Shown here piece by piece: positions 53,110 to 62,532 of a DNA stretch of 64,000 bases. Position 1 is the stretch's first letter, and the number at the start of each line of letters is the position of its first letter. This DNA is from Crocinitomix sp044361315 (lineage in GTDB: Bacteria; Bacteroidota; Bacteroidia; Flavobacteriales_D; Crocinitomicaceae), in assembly GCA_044361315.1 (NCBI GenBank), contig JBIKJA010000013.1:1-64000 (forward strand), read 5' to 3'. The notes beneath the pieces are model-generated. The model made no database searches. It was given only the letters and a program-made list of their open reading frames with translations, and was not told the DNA's origin. The translations under genes and the position numbers were made by a program.

Positions 53110-55653
53110 TTGAGACTTCGAATATCCATACTACTGATCGTTGTGTTAAGTCATTTCTATGGCTTTTCCCAACACTTTGATTATGGAGCGATGATTTATC
53201 AAAAAATTGTTTTTAAAAATCAGTCAATCAATACATTGAAAAAACTTGCTTTGTATGAAGATTTATATAAATTGTCGGACACATTGACAAAATTGCAAAG
53301 AACTAACACCTACCCAAATACAGATTTAAAAGGAATTCATCAAATTAAGGCGATACAATACATCAATAAAAAGGACTACACGAGTGGGCTTAAAGAAATT
53401 TTAAAATCAAGCACCCTCGTTGACGATGAAAAAAACAAAAACGTTTTGATGATTGATAATGCGCTGTTAGGATACGTTCGTTTTTTACTTCAAAACTATT
53501 CTGATGCAACAGAAATTCTAAAAAATGTGGTTTGGGAAAACGAGCAATCAAATTTTCAACAAGAATTTTTAGAAGCCGTAATTACCAATAAAAACGGCTA
53601 TTTTGGCACAGCAAAGCTCCTTTTACAAAATAATATAATCAATAGTCAAAGCACTTCTAAATTTGATGAGTTGATGAATTATCAATTGTTAGGAAATGTG
53701 ATGTACTCTTCGAAAAATTTTAAAGACGGAATCATTTTTTTTGAAAAATCAGTGGAGATTTTTATGGACCGCCAAAATCGTACTTTTCCCAAAAACGGGT
53801 TGATTGAATATGTAAAAAACAGCACCACTGTTTCAAGTCAAGATTCAATTATTGAATACACTTATCTGCGCTTAGCAGAAGGATACAAAGAACAAAAACA
53901 ATATGATCGTTCAAAAACTATCTGTTATGCAATTCTGAAAAATAAAGCCCCTAAACAATCCGAAGTGATTTGCAAAATTTCGCAATTGCTTGGAGTAATT
54001 CATACTGTCGAAAAAAACTACCATGAGGCGGCACTGAATTTTGAAAACGCCTTAAAAGTTGGAAATTTGACCCGCAGTGAGGAAAACGAAATCAAAATTT
54101 TGATGGCCAAAAACGCTTATCTCCAACAAAAATATAGCGCTACTATTTCGCTCTGCGAAGGCATAACCGAACAAAGTGGCGAAGATTATCAAAATAAAAT
54201 GTTGGCTTATCACCTTTTATATCAGACCTATCTTTACAACAGTGATTTTGCGAACTCGCAAAAAAATCTGCAAAAACACCAAGGCTATAAAGACCTTGTC
54301 AGCAAAACCGAAGATCAAAACAATTTAGCCAAAAACACAAAAGCCATTGAAGCTAAAATTTTAGAGTCTAACTTATTAGCTGATTTGGTGGACGAAGCAA
54401 AAAAAGACTTGGAACTAAAAAATAGTTTAATTACTACCAAACAACAAGCCAGTGACTTGCAACTTTTAGAACAACAAAACGAGTTAAAATCAAAAGATCT
54501 ACTATTTCAACAATTGGAAAGAGAAAGGATTCAAAAAGATTTGGCACTTTTGAACCAAAACTTAGAGTTAGAGCGAATTAATTCGAAAAATCAACAATTA
54601 GAAAAAGAGAAATTGCTTGAAAAAATCAATAGCAAACAAAAAGAACAAGAAATCAATCAATTAAAAAACCAAGAAGCCTTAAATTTAAAGGAAAAACAAC
54701 TAAATGAACTAGAAGTTAGTGCCCAGAAAAAACAAAAAAAACATTTGATTTATGGATTAATCGTTGCCATTATTTTAATTTTTATCTCCTTAATCCTTTT
54801 TGTAATCAATTTAAGGAAAAACAAGATTATCGAAAAAAAGAACACCTTATTAAGTGCTAATAATGCTGAAATAATGGCGTCTAAAATGGTTATTGAAGAA
54901 AAAAATAATTACATCGCTGATAGTATCGAATATGCCAAAAATATCCAAAATGCACTCTTGCCGCGCAATGCTCAATTTTTGAAGTTGTTTTCTGATCATT
55001 TTATCATTTATAAACCAAAAGATAATGTAAGTGGTGATTCGTATTTATTGTTAGAAATTGAAGATACCACTTATATTTCCGTGATTGATTGCACAGGTCA
55101 TGGGGTATCTGGAGCAATCATAGCGACGGTAGCCATGCAACAATTAGAAAATTTGATTCGAACGCATAAAACCGATTTAAATCTAATTTTAACCAACTTA
55201 CATCTTTATTTCAAAAATAAAGTAAACAACGACTATGAAATTAGCACAAACGGAATGGATTTAACGCTGTTGGCAATTAATAAGCAAACGAAAAAAATGA
55301 ACTATTCAGGAGCTAAAGGTTCATTTTATATTGGCTCTAAAGATGAGTTAATCGAATTTAAAACAAACCGCTTTTCAATTGGGCAAAATAATGTATTGGA
55401 AACCAACTTTCAAACATTCGAACACCAACTAAAAAATGGCGACCTACTCTACTTATTTACAGATGGTATAATTGACCAATTTAATCCCACTACAAATAAA
55501 AGAATTGGATCGAAAGGGTTTAAAGAATTTCTATTCCAGTTGAAAAATAAAGATTTTAACCAACAAGAAAAATTAACCTTAGAATTTTACAATGAACGCG
55601 TTCAAAACGCAGAGCAAACCGATGATATAACCCTATTAACAATACAAATATAA
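53110..55653 (+). CDS. TPR-containing membrane SpoIIE-type serine phosphatase (SiaA-like)
   Basis: The product has 847 residues from a TTG directly after the receptor stop. TTG is preferred because it precedes a signal peptide (MRLRISILLIVVL ... GFSQ) and the next ATG lies beyond it. Periplasmic TPR-like repeats span about 40-390 (e.g. LLGNVMYSSKNFKDGIIFFE), a long coiled coil 400-540, and one membrane helix about 546-568. A cytoplasmic SpoIIE/PP2C domain spans about 610-847 with DNVSGDSYLL, DCTGHGVSGA, FTDGIIDQF (Asp near 783) and TDDITLL (Asp near 837). It should dephosphorylate SiaC in response to a periplasmic signal. It is followed by siaB after three bases. Confidence 0.92.
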   Translation: MRLRISILLIVVLSHFYGFSQHFDYGAMIYQKIVFKNQSINTLKKLALYEDLYKLSDTLTKLQRTNTYPNTDLKGIHQIKAIQYINKKDYTSGLKEILKSSTLVDDEKNKNVLMIDNALLGYVRFLLQNYSDATEILKNVVWENEQSNFQQEFLEAVITNKNGYFGTAKLLLQNNIINSQSTSKFDELMNYQLLGNVMYSSKNFKDGIIFFEKSVEIFMDRQNRTFPKNGLIEYVKNSTTVSSQDSIIEYTYLRLAEGYKEQKQYDRSKTICYAILKNKAPKQSEVICKISQLLGVIHTVEKNYHEAALNFENALKVGNLTRSEENEIKILMAKNAYLQQKYSATISLCEGITEQSGEDYQNKMLAYHLLYQTYLYNSDFANSQKNLQKHQGYKDLVSKTEDQNNLAKNTKAIEAKILESNLLADLVDEAKKDLELKNSLITTKQQASDLQLLEQQNELKSKDLLFQQLERERIQKDLALLNQNLELERINSKNQQLEKEKLLEKINSKQKEQEINQLKNQEALNLKEKQLNELEVSAQKKQKKHLIYGLIVAIILIFISLILFVINLRKNKIIEKKNTLLSANNAEIMASKMVIEEKNNYIADSIEYAKNIQNALLPRNAQFLKLFSDHFIIYKPKDNVSGDSYLLLEIEDTTYISVIDCTGHGVSGAIIATVAMQQLENLIRTHKTDLNLILTNLHLYFKNKVNNDYEISTNGMDLTLLAINKQTKKMNYSGAKGSFYIGSKDELIEFKTNRFSIGQNNVLETNFQTFEHQLKNGDLLYLFTDGIIDQFNPTTNKRIGSKGFKEFLFQLKNKDFNQQEKLTLEFYNERVQNAEQTDDITLLTIQI

Positions 55654-55656
55654 TTC

Positions 55657-56211
55657 ATGAAATCCTGCCAATATATTCAACAAGAACTCGACTATCTCAA
55701 GCGAGAAACTGAAAACAGAAGTCCTGAATTAGTAATGATTTTTGGGGAAATTAATTTTTCTGTCATGATTAACGCGATTGACATTATTTCTGAAAAATTG
55801 AAAAATTTGGGGATAAAACAAGCGAAAATAACCAAAGCAAAATTACTCACCACCGAACTAATCCAAAATGTTTTTAAACACGGACAAAAAAACAAAATCA
55901 ACGATAGTTATTTTGCCATGTATATTGATGATGAATCGAATATTATTTTGCATTCTGGAAATGTGACTGATATGAACACATTTAATCTCCTTTCAAAAGC
56001 ATTGGATTCGTACAGTAAAAAATCGAAACAAGAGATAAAAGACCTGTATGTAAAATCCCTTCGTGAAAACGAATTAAAAGAGAATAATAATGCTGGTTTA
56101 GGCTTAATTACGATGTTTTTACGCACCGATAATAATGTAAAATACAGCTTCTCTCCCGCTAATGACAATGATATTTATTATCGCATTGAAATTAAAATAA
56201 CCACCAAATAA
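55657..56211 (+). CDS. SiaB-family protein kinase-like protein (DUF6272)
   Basis: The product has 184 residues. A GHKL ATPase-like core is visible: N-box TELIQNVFKHGQKN and G-box NNAGLGLITM. The opening FGEINFSVMINAIDIISEKL is typical of DUF6272/SiaB. The known relative phosphorylates SiaC and has phosphatase-opposing activity in the partner switch. It lies directly after the phosphatase gene and before a dead second siaC, so its only intact substrate in the cluster is the SiaC at 50748, on the far side of the receptor and phosphatase genes. Confidence 0.9.
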   Translation: MKSCQYIQQELDYLKRETENRSPELVMIFGEINFSVMINAIDIISEKLKNLGIKQAKITKAKLLTTELIQNVFKHGQKNKINDSYFAMYIDDESNIILHSGNVTDMNTFNLLSKALDSYSKKSKQEIKDLYVKSLRENELKENNNAGLGLITMFLRTDNNVKYSFSPANDNDIYYRIEIKITTK

Positions 56212-56289
56212 GCAGTCCTATACTACTCTTAAATAAAACATTAACTCATCCTAATCAATTTTGATTTTAGCGACAAGAAGCTAAACAAT

Positions 56290-56593
56290 TATTCGAATTT
56301 GTGTGCCTAAAAATGCCAAAGAATATTTTAGCCCATTGTTTACCGCATTGGATAATTTTAAAAATAATTATTCCGCTATTTATATCAAAATTCAATTGGA
56401 TTATTTTAACACTAGCTCTTCTAGAAAATTACTAAACTTTTTAATTGAAATAAACAAATTGCGCAAACACCAATTTAAAGAAAAAAAAGTGGAATGAAAA
56501 TATTTGACTGGCGACGATGAAATGCTCGAAGCTGATCAACTTTTTGAAGAAATGGTGGATTTACCATTTGGTTATTCGGCAACCGATAACTAA
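56290..56593 (+). pseudogene. Relic of a second siaC gene (nonsense mutation, truncated start)
   Basis: The readable frame ICVPKNAKEYFSPLFTALDN and IQLDYFNTSSSRKLLNFLIE keeps the phosphosite motif (FNTSSS) of DUF1987. It then meets TGA at 56495-56497 in KKVE-stop-KYLTGDDEMLEADQLF. The stop stands exactly where the family has its conserved Trp (FNWYY in the intact SiaC), consistent with TGG changed to TGA. The frame then continues to TAA at 56591. The first 20 or so residues and a normal start are also missing. Confidence 0.85.
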
Positions 56594-56717
56594 AAAGCAA
56601 CGGATTTAAGTAACTTTTTGTTCATTTTCTTCCGTTATCTCATTTTGATTAACATTCCTTTTAAAACTGAAATTGAAAAAATTAACGTTTTAAATTAAAA
56701 AAGCGCAGGGCATTGTG

Positions 56718-56725
56718 TATATTTG
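56718..56725 (+). promoter_or_regulatory. -7 box (TATATTTG) for the IF2_N-like gene
   Basis: A perfect TAnnTTTG match 36 bases before ATG 56762. No clear -33 TTG. It shows that transcription restarts after the Sia-like cluster. Confidence 0.5.
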
Positions 56726-56761
56726 CACAACTAACATAAATAACACTAATAAGCCCTCATC

Positions 56762-57790
56762 ATGAGACTTGCACAAATTGCACGAAAAGTCGGAATGACT
56801 CCTAACGATATTAAACGGTTTTTGGAAGACGAGTTTGAGATTAATATTGGGAAAGAGCCAAACTTTAAATTGAATGAAATTCAAATCAATTCGGTATTGG
56901 AAAAATTTCCTGTAGTAGAAACTGTTCAAATCGAAAGTTCTTCTAACCAAGAAAATAACAAAGAGAATTACGTGCAAGCTGCGATTTCTGAAAATGATTT
57001 GGCGGATGAATTAGATGAATTTATAGCGCAAACTATTACTGATCAAACAATTGTCGAACATTATCCAGAAAACATCCCACTAATTGAAGCTGAAATTGAA
57101 GAAAAAGTTTCTGAACCCATGATCGAAGAGCCAATCGCCAAAAAAAATGTGGTTATTATTAATTACGAGGACACAGCCTCAGGCAGTTCGGATGAAACTT
57201 CCTTTATAGAAGTTCCTATAAATCCTGATGCGGAAATAATTAAAGCACCAACAATTAAACTAGATGGGCTTAAAATTTTAGGAAAAATTGAACTTCCTGA
57301 ACATAATAAAGTGGAAACGCCAACTATTATAGATGTCCAGGAAAAAAGCGAAGACGATCAATTAGCTGCCCTAGACGCGGCAATGCTTTCTCAAGTGCAA
57401 GATATTAAAGCAGGAAAAATTGTTCAACCTACCGAAAAAATTATTGAGGAAAATTTACCTGTTTCCGAAGATGAAGATTCAATTTACAAAGATGAAAATG
57501 GAATTTATCATTTTACCCCTCAACAAAAGGCAAATCGTCAAAAACGATTATACGAAATTGAGCACACAAAGAAAATAAAAGCGGAGCAAGAAAAGAAAAA
57601 ACGTCATTACGAAGAAAAAATGAGGTTGAAAGAACTAAAGAAAGTTCAAAATAATCAACCGATTCAGGACAAAAAGAAACCTGAATCAACCAACAAACCA
57701 GGTGAAAATACACGTTCTGAAAAAAAGCAACCAATTGAACCACCTAAAGGCCTTTGGAAAAAATTCTTATATTGGCTAAACGACAACTAA
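56762..57790 (+). CDS. Hypothetical protein with IF-2 N-terminal-like motif
   Basis: The product has 342 residues. The first 50 (MRLAQIARKVGMTPNDIKRF, then LNEIQINSVLEKF) resemble the small helical IF2_N module found at the front of translation initiation factor IF-2. A long acidic, low-complexity linker (about 60-240) follows, then a segment DSIYKDENGIYHFTPQQKAN, a strongly basic coiled region (about 260-310) and a C-terminal PPKGLWKKFLYWLNDN that may touch a membrane. No catalytic domain is seen. It may bind nucleic acid or ribosomes, but this is only suggested by the first motif. Its own -7 box separates it from the upstream cluster. Confidence 0.7.
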   Translation: MRLAQIARKVGMTPNDIKRFLEDEFEINIGKEPNFKLNEIQINSVLEKFPVVETVQIESSSNQENNKENYVQAAISENDLADELDEFIAQTITDQTIVEHYPENIPLIEAEIEEKVSEPMIEEPIAKKNVVIINYEDTASGSSDETSFIEVPINPDAEIIKAPTIKLDGLKILGKIELPEHNKVETPTIIDVQEKSEDDQLAALDAAMLSQVQDIKAGKIVQPTEKIIEENLPVSEDEDSIYKDENGIYHFTPQQKANRQKRLYEIEHTKKIKAEQEKKKRHYEEKMRLKELKKVQNNQPIQDKKKPESTNKPGENTRSEKKQPIEPPKGLWKKFLYWLNDN

Positions 57791-57930
57791 TTTGAAAATT
57801 AATTGATTGAAGTTATTGCCCTTTTGAACCATTTTTTTATTCGTTTCGTTGATTTGATTTATTTTTTTTCGCCTTTCAATACTATCATTAAGCGATTAAT
57901 TAACTTCGTACTAATTTTAGCATTCAGTTC

Positions 57931-59058
57931 ATGAAAATTAGACACTATATAATCATTGCCATTTTTTTAACTTTCAACGTTTTAGTGGTGATGTCACTCA
58001 ATTTTGACGGCAAAAAAGACGAAAAGAAAGATAAATCTACCGAATTATTTGTTCCAACTCTTAGCGCAACCAAAATTGTCAATGCGCCTGAGACGTTTAA
58101 CATCTCTGGAAATGGAACTGTGTCTTCTTTCAATGCAGTTGATCTGGCGTGCGAAGTGCAAGGAAAATTAAACAAAGGAGCATATGACCTCAAACCGGGG
58201 ATCAAATTTAAAAAAGGTGATTTATTATACAAAATCAACAATGCGGATGCCCTTTACACGCTGCGGTCGCGCAAAAGTTCATTTTTAAATATTGTTGCTA
58301 ATTTATTGCCCGACATTAAAAATGATTTTAGCTCAGAATACGATAAATGGTCCGATTTTATCAACGATATTAAGTTAAACGACCCGCTTCCGCAAATGCC
58401 GGCGTGGAAAACAAATAAAGAAAAAATATTTATCTCTTCACGAAATGTTTTAACCGATTATTTTTCAATCAAAGCCTTGGAAGAACAATTAAATAAATAC
58501 ATGGTATACGCCCCGTTTAGTGGGGTTATAACAGATGTTTATGCAACCGATTTCTCTGTGGTTAATCCGGGAACTAAAATCATGCGGGTGGTAGAAACTA
58601 ATAATTTCGAAATCGCTGTCCCTATTCCTTCTGATCAATTAAAAGACGTAAATGTTAATTCGGAAGTGGCGATTTTCAACTCGACTGGCGAACAGAAAGG
58701 CGGTGGAAAAGTAGTTAGAATCTCAGAAGTGATTAACAAGTCCACCCAATCGGTGTACGTGTACGTTAAACCAATTGCCTTTGATAACAAAGAATTTACC
58801 GAAGGTGAATATGTTCGTGTAGATATTTTAGAGAAAGCAGAACATGTAGGTGTAAGATTGCCTTTAACTGCGGTGGTGAATCACAAGATTTACCTGTTCA
58901 ATGCAAAAGACTCCACTTTAGTACCACGTGAAATCTCGGTCTTAAACACCAATCAAAAAGGTGTTTTTATTGCCGATCTTCCTGAAAATTCGGTAGTGAT
59001 TACACAAGAAGTTCTCAACTTCACCGATACGTCTAAATTCAAAGTTTTGATAAAATAA
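57931..59058 (+). CDS. RND efflux periplasmic adaptor (HlyD/MFP family)
   Basis: The product has 375 residues with one N-terminal membrane or signal segment (about 5-24). Biotinyl-lipoyl-like halves (LACEVQGKLNKGAYDLKPG and YMVYAPFSGVITDVYATDFS) flank a helical region. A beta-barrel domain (NNFEIAVPIPSDQLKD) and a membrane-proximal domain follow. It bridges the inner-membrane pump and the outer-membrane channel. It is the first gene of a three-gene operon, one base before the pump gene. Confidence 0.92.
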   Translation: MKIRHYIIIAIFLTFNVLVVMSLNFDGKKDEKKDKSTELFVPTLSATKIVNAPETFNISGNGTVSSFNAVDLACEVQGKLNKGAYDLKPGIKFKKGDLLYKINNADALYTLRSRKSSFLNIVANLLPDIKNDFSSEYDKWSDFINDIKLNDPLPQMPAWKTNKEKIFISSRNVLTDYFSIKALEEQLNKYMVYAPFSGVITDVYATDFSVVNPGTKIMRVVETNNFEIAVPIPSDQLKDVNVNSEVAIFNSTGEQKGGGKVVRISEVINKSTQSVYVYVKPIAFDNKEFTEGEYVRVDILEKAEHVGVRLPLTAVVNHKIYLFNAKDSTLVPREISVLNTNQKGVFIADLPENSVVITQEVLNFTDTSKFKVLIK

Positions 59059-59059
59059 T

Positions 59060-62000
59060 ATGAAATCACTCGTCGCATTTTTTATCAAAAAACCAATTTG
59101 GGCGAATGCTGCTATTTTATTGGTAGGCCTTTTTGGAGCCTACAGCTTGCTCACTATGAACCGCTCGTTTTTTCCTGAATTGGATCCTAAAACAATTCTG
59201 GTAAATGTCATGTATCCTGGTGCTTCTCCTCAAGAAATGGAGGAAGGGGTAACGATTAAAATTGAGCAAGCTTTGAGAGGGATTGATGGAATCGATTTGA
59301 TCAATTCAACCTCTGCAGAAAATACAAGTATGATTCGTATTGTTGGACTTGAAAATGCCGACATGGACGAAGTATATAAAGATGTGGAAAATGCGGTAAG
59401 TTCAATTAATTCGTTCCCTCAAGGTGCTGAAAAACCAATTATTACCCGCTTAAAATCCAATCCAATGTCAGAAATGGTGGCGACGATTGGTTTAAAAGGG
59501 AGTAAAGATTTGAACGTTTTAAAAGCCGAAGGGGATAAAATCGAAACAAATCTTTATGCTTCAGGGTTAATTTCCTTAATCGACTTAAAAGGATTTCCGG
59601 TTCCTGAAATTGTGATAGAGGTAAAAGAAAACGAGCTCTTGCGCTACGGCATCAAAATTGATGAAATTTCACTGGCCATTCAACAAAAAAATCAAGATTT
59701 AACTGGCGGAATTCTAAGAAGTAGTGAAGAAGAATTGATCATCCGTTCGCGCGAACGCACCACCGATCCGAAAGAAATTTCTGAAATTGTGGTCAGAACA
59801 ACGATAGAAGGTCAAATCACTACCATTGGAGATATAGCAACTGTGCGAAGCACTTTTTCCGAAAATTCGAACGAAGTTTTTTCGAAAGGAATGCCAGCTA
59901 TTTCAATCGACGTGAAAAAAACACCTGACCAAGATTTAGCTGAAATTACCGAATTTGTAAAGGAATATATCAAAGAATACAATGCAGGTGATCATCCAGC
60001 TAAATTAACCTTAGAATACGAATTTGCAGCCTCCTTGCAAGATCGTATCGACCTCTTAACTTCCAACGGCATCCAAGGTTTGTTGCTGGTTTTACTGATG
60101 TTAGGGATTTTCTTGAGCACACGACTCTCGGTTTGGGTAGCTTTTGGAATTCCGTTTTCCTTTCTTGGAATGTTCATTGTCGCCAATTTAATGGGATTGA
60201 CAATCAATATGATCTCATTGTTCGGAATGATCCTAGTGGTTGGGATTTTGGTGGATGATGGGATTGTAATATCCGAAAATATCTACTCACATTATGAACG
60301 CGGTAAAAGTCCATTTAAAGCTGCGTTAGATGGAACAATGGAAGTAATGTCCTCTGTTTTCACATCTGTTTTAACTACTGTTGCGTCCTTTTCAATCTTA
60401 CTTTTTGTTGAAAAAATGGAAATGATGCGCGAAATGCCCATTGTTGTGATGTTAGCATTAGGATTTTCTCTCATCGAGGCATTTATCATTTTACCGGTGC
60501 ATTTGGCAAGTAAAAAAGTACTTTCTCGCGGTCGAGTTGGTACACCACGATACAAGGTTAGAAATAAGCTTAACCAAATGACCGATTTCCTAAAAAATAA
60601 GGTCTATGAAGATATTTTTAAATTTTTAATCGTTCGGTACCGTGCTTATGTGTTACTCCCGCTAATTTTCACTTTTGCAATTATTATTTTTGCCATGAGT
60701 GGGCTGATAAATTTTACCTTTTTTCCTGAAATAAAACCAGACAGAATTTCACTAGAAATCGCATTTCAACAAGGAACTGGAAAAGAAATAACGCGCCATT
60801 GGTTAAATCAAGCCGAAAAATTAGTGCTGGAGGCTAATCAAGAATTAGCTGCTGCTACTGGCGATACCTTACTTTCTGAATATTCCATTTTACTGGGAGC
60901 CACTCAAAATATTGGCGAATCAGGATTTCATACTGGAGGAATTACCATGATGATTGAAGGAGAAGGTAAAAAAACACCGGTAGATTCATTGATTTCCAGA
61001 ATCGAACGAAAAGTAAATACGATTCAAAACACCAAACTCGCTTCTAACTTTTTTGTCGGTGGGGGCATGAATAATTTTGGAAAACCAATCGAGTTCTCTA
61101 TTTCAGGGAACGATGGAAATCAAATTACTAACGCTAAAAATCGATTTAAAGAATATTTAGATGAAATCCCATTGGTTACTAATATCAAAGACAACGAACC
61201 TTTAGGTCGTAAAGAAATTGATTTAAAAATGAAACCAGAAGCCGAGTTTTATGGGCTTGGAATTTTTGAAATAACCAAACAAATTCGCCAAGGGATTTTT
61301 GGACAAGAATCGCAACGGGTAATTGTGGGAACAGATGAAGTGAAGATTTGGGTGCGTTACGAATTAAGTGATCGTGAAGATGAGTTTGATTTAAATAATA
61401 TCCGCATAAAAGGAAATGATGGAAAACAAATTCTTCTTTCTGATCTAGTTACTTACACTGTAAAACGAGGTCCTGTAAGTTTAAAAAGAAGAGATGGAAG
61501 GCGAGAAATTGTGGTGGATGCGAGTGTGACTGACCCTAATCAAGTGAGCCAAATCAATACACAAATTGTAGAAGAAATCATTCCTAAAATCCAAAAAGAA
61601 TTCCCTGATGTCGAATTGATTCAACGTGGTCAAGGTGAACGAAGTGATAAAGCAATCGCATCGATGAAAATAAACACAATGATTTTAATGTTTATAATCG
61701 TGTTAATTATGGCCTTAAATTTCGAATCGGTTTGGCAAGCTTTGTTGATTTTATTGGCGATTCCTGCGGGTGTGGCAGGTGCAATGCTCGGTCATTCGAT
61801 GGTTGGAATTCCTGTTTCAATTTTAAGTGCCTTCGGAATTATAGCGCTCATCGGTATTTTGGTCAATGATGCGATTGTATTTTTGGATACCTACAATCGA
61901 AATATTCTAGATGGAATGTCAACAAACGGTGCGGTGATGGATGCAGCAAAATCGAGGTTTAGACCAATTTTATTGACCTCAATTACAACCGTAGCAGGTC

Positions 62001-62530
62001 TTTTACCGATTATCATGGAAACCTCTTTTCAAGCGCAATTTTTAATTCCAATGGCGGTTTCAATTGCTTTTGGCTTAATTTTCGGAACCATCTTTGTCCT
62101 CTTTTTCTTCCCAATGATCATTTTAGTGCACAATGACATGCGTCGTGCTTGGCATTTAATTATGAATCCTAAAACCAATGCAATAAAAGACTCAGGGTTT
62201 GACTTTGAAAAAGAAGCCACAGGGAAAGGAATAAAACTTTTAACTCGCTTTACAGGAACTATTTATTGGTACATTTTAGTGATCGGATTAATATTTGGAG
62301 GGGTTATTGTCCTTAAAAATGGATTAATGGCAGATGAGACAATTGTTAGTCAAGTGATGATTGGAACGATCTTAGCGCTTCTTGGGATTCTGATCGTAGT
62401 GGTCTTCCCGATGTCACTTTTTAACAAAGGCATCCAGAAATTGTGGAGAAATCAAGAATTACCGGTAGGCAGTGATGTCGAAGTTGCCCTTGTGAACGAG
62501 AAAGATGAAAAAGAACGCGAAATTCATTAA
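59060..62530 (+). CDS. RND family efflux pump, inner-membrane permease
   Basis: The product has 1156 residues. The AcrB-type layout has an N-terminal helix (SLVAFFIKKPIWANAAI), a porter domain (LDPKTILVNVMYPGASPQEM), helices 2-6 with the proton-relay Asp pair in VGILVDDGIVISEN, a second porter domain and helices 8-12 (IGILVNDAIVFLDTYNR). It works as a trimer driven by proton motive force. The substrate could be drugs, lipids or metals. Odd point: about 100 residues follow helix 12 and carry two further hydrophobic helices (YWYILVIGLIFGGVIVL and MIGTILALLGILIVVVF), giving a predicted 14-helix protein. Confidence 0.95.
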   Translation: MKSLVAFFIKKPIWANAAILLVGLFGAYSLLTMNRSFFPELDPKTILVNVMYPGASPQEMEEGVTIKIEQALRGIDGIDLINSTSAENTSMIRIVGLENADMDEVYKDVENAVSSINSFPQGAEKPIITRLKSNPMSEMVATIGLKGSKDLNVLKAEGDKIETNLYASGLISLIDLKGFPVPEIVIEVKENELLRYGIKIDEISLAIQQKNQDLTGGILRSSEEELIIRSRERTTDPKEISEIVVRTTIEGQITTIGDIATVRSTFSENSNEVFSKGMPAISIDVKKTPDQDLAEITEFVKEYIKEYNAGDHPAKLTLEYEFAASLQDRIDLLTSNGIQGLLLVLLMLGIFLSTRLSVWVAFGIPFSFLGMFIVANLMGLTINMISLFGMILVVGILVDDGIVISENIYSHYERGKSPFKAALDGTMEVMSSVFTSVLTTVASFSILLFVEKMEMMREMPIVVMLALGFSLIEAFIILPVHLASKKVLSRGRVGTPRYKVRNKLNQMTDFLKNKVYEDIFKFLIVRYRAYVLLPLIFTFAIIIFAMSGLINFTFFPEIKPDRISLEIAFQQGTGKEITRHWLNQAEKLVLEANQELAAATGDTLLSEYSILLGATQNIGESGFHTGGITMMIEGEGKKTPVDSLISRIERKVNTIQNTKLASNFFVGGGMNNFGKPIEFSISGNDGNQITNAKNRFKEYLDEIPLVTNIKDNEPLGRKEIDLKMKPEAEFYGLGIFEITKQIRQGIFGQESQRVIVGTDEVKIWVRYELSDREDEFDLNNIRIKGNDGKQILLSDLVTYTVKRGPVSLKRRDGRREIVVDASVTDPNQVSQINTQIVEEIIPKIQKEFPDVELIQRGQGERSDKAIASMKINTMILMFIIVLIMALNFESVWQALLILLAIPAGVAGAMLGHSMVGIPVSILSAFGIIALIGILVNDAIVFLDTYNRNILDGMSTNGAVMDAAKSRFRPILLTSITTVAGLLPIIMETSFQAQFLIPMAVSIAFGLIFGTIFVLFFFPMIILVHNDMRRAWHLIMNPKTNAIKDSGFDFEKEATGKGIKLLTRFTGTIYWYILVIGLIFGGVIVLKNGLMADETIVSQVMIGTILALLGILIVVVFPMSLFNKGIQKLWRNQELPVGSDVEVALVNEKDEKEREIH

Positions 62531-62532
62531 AG

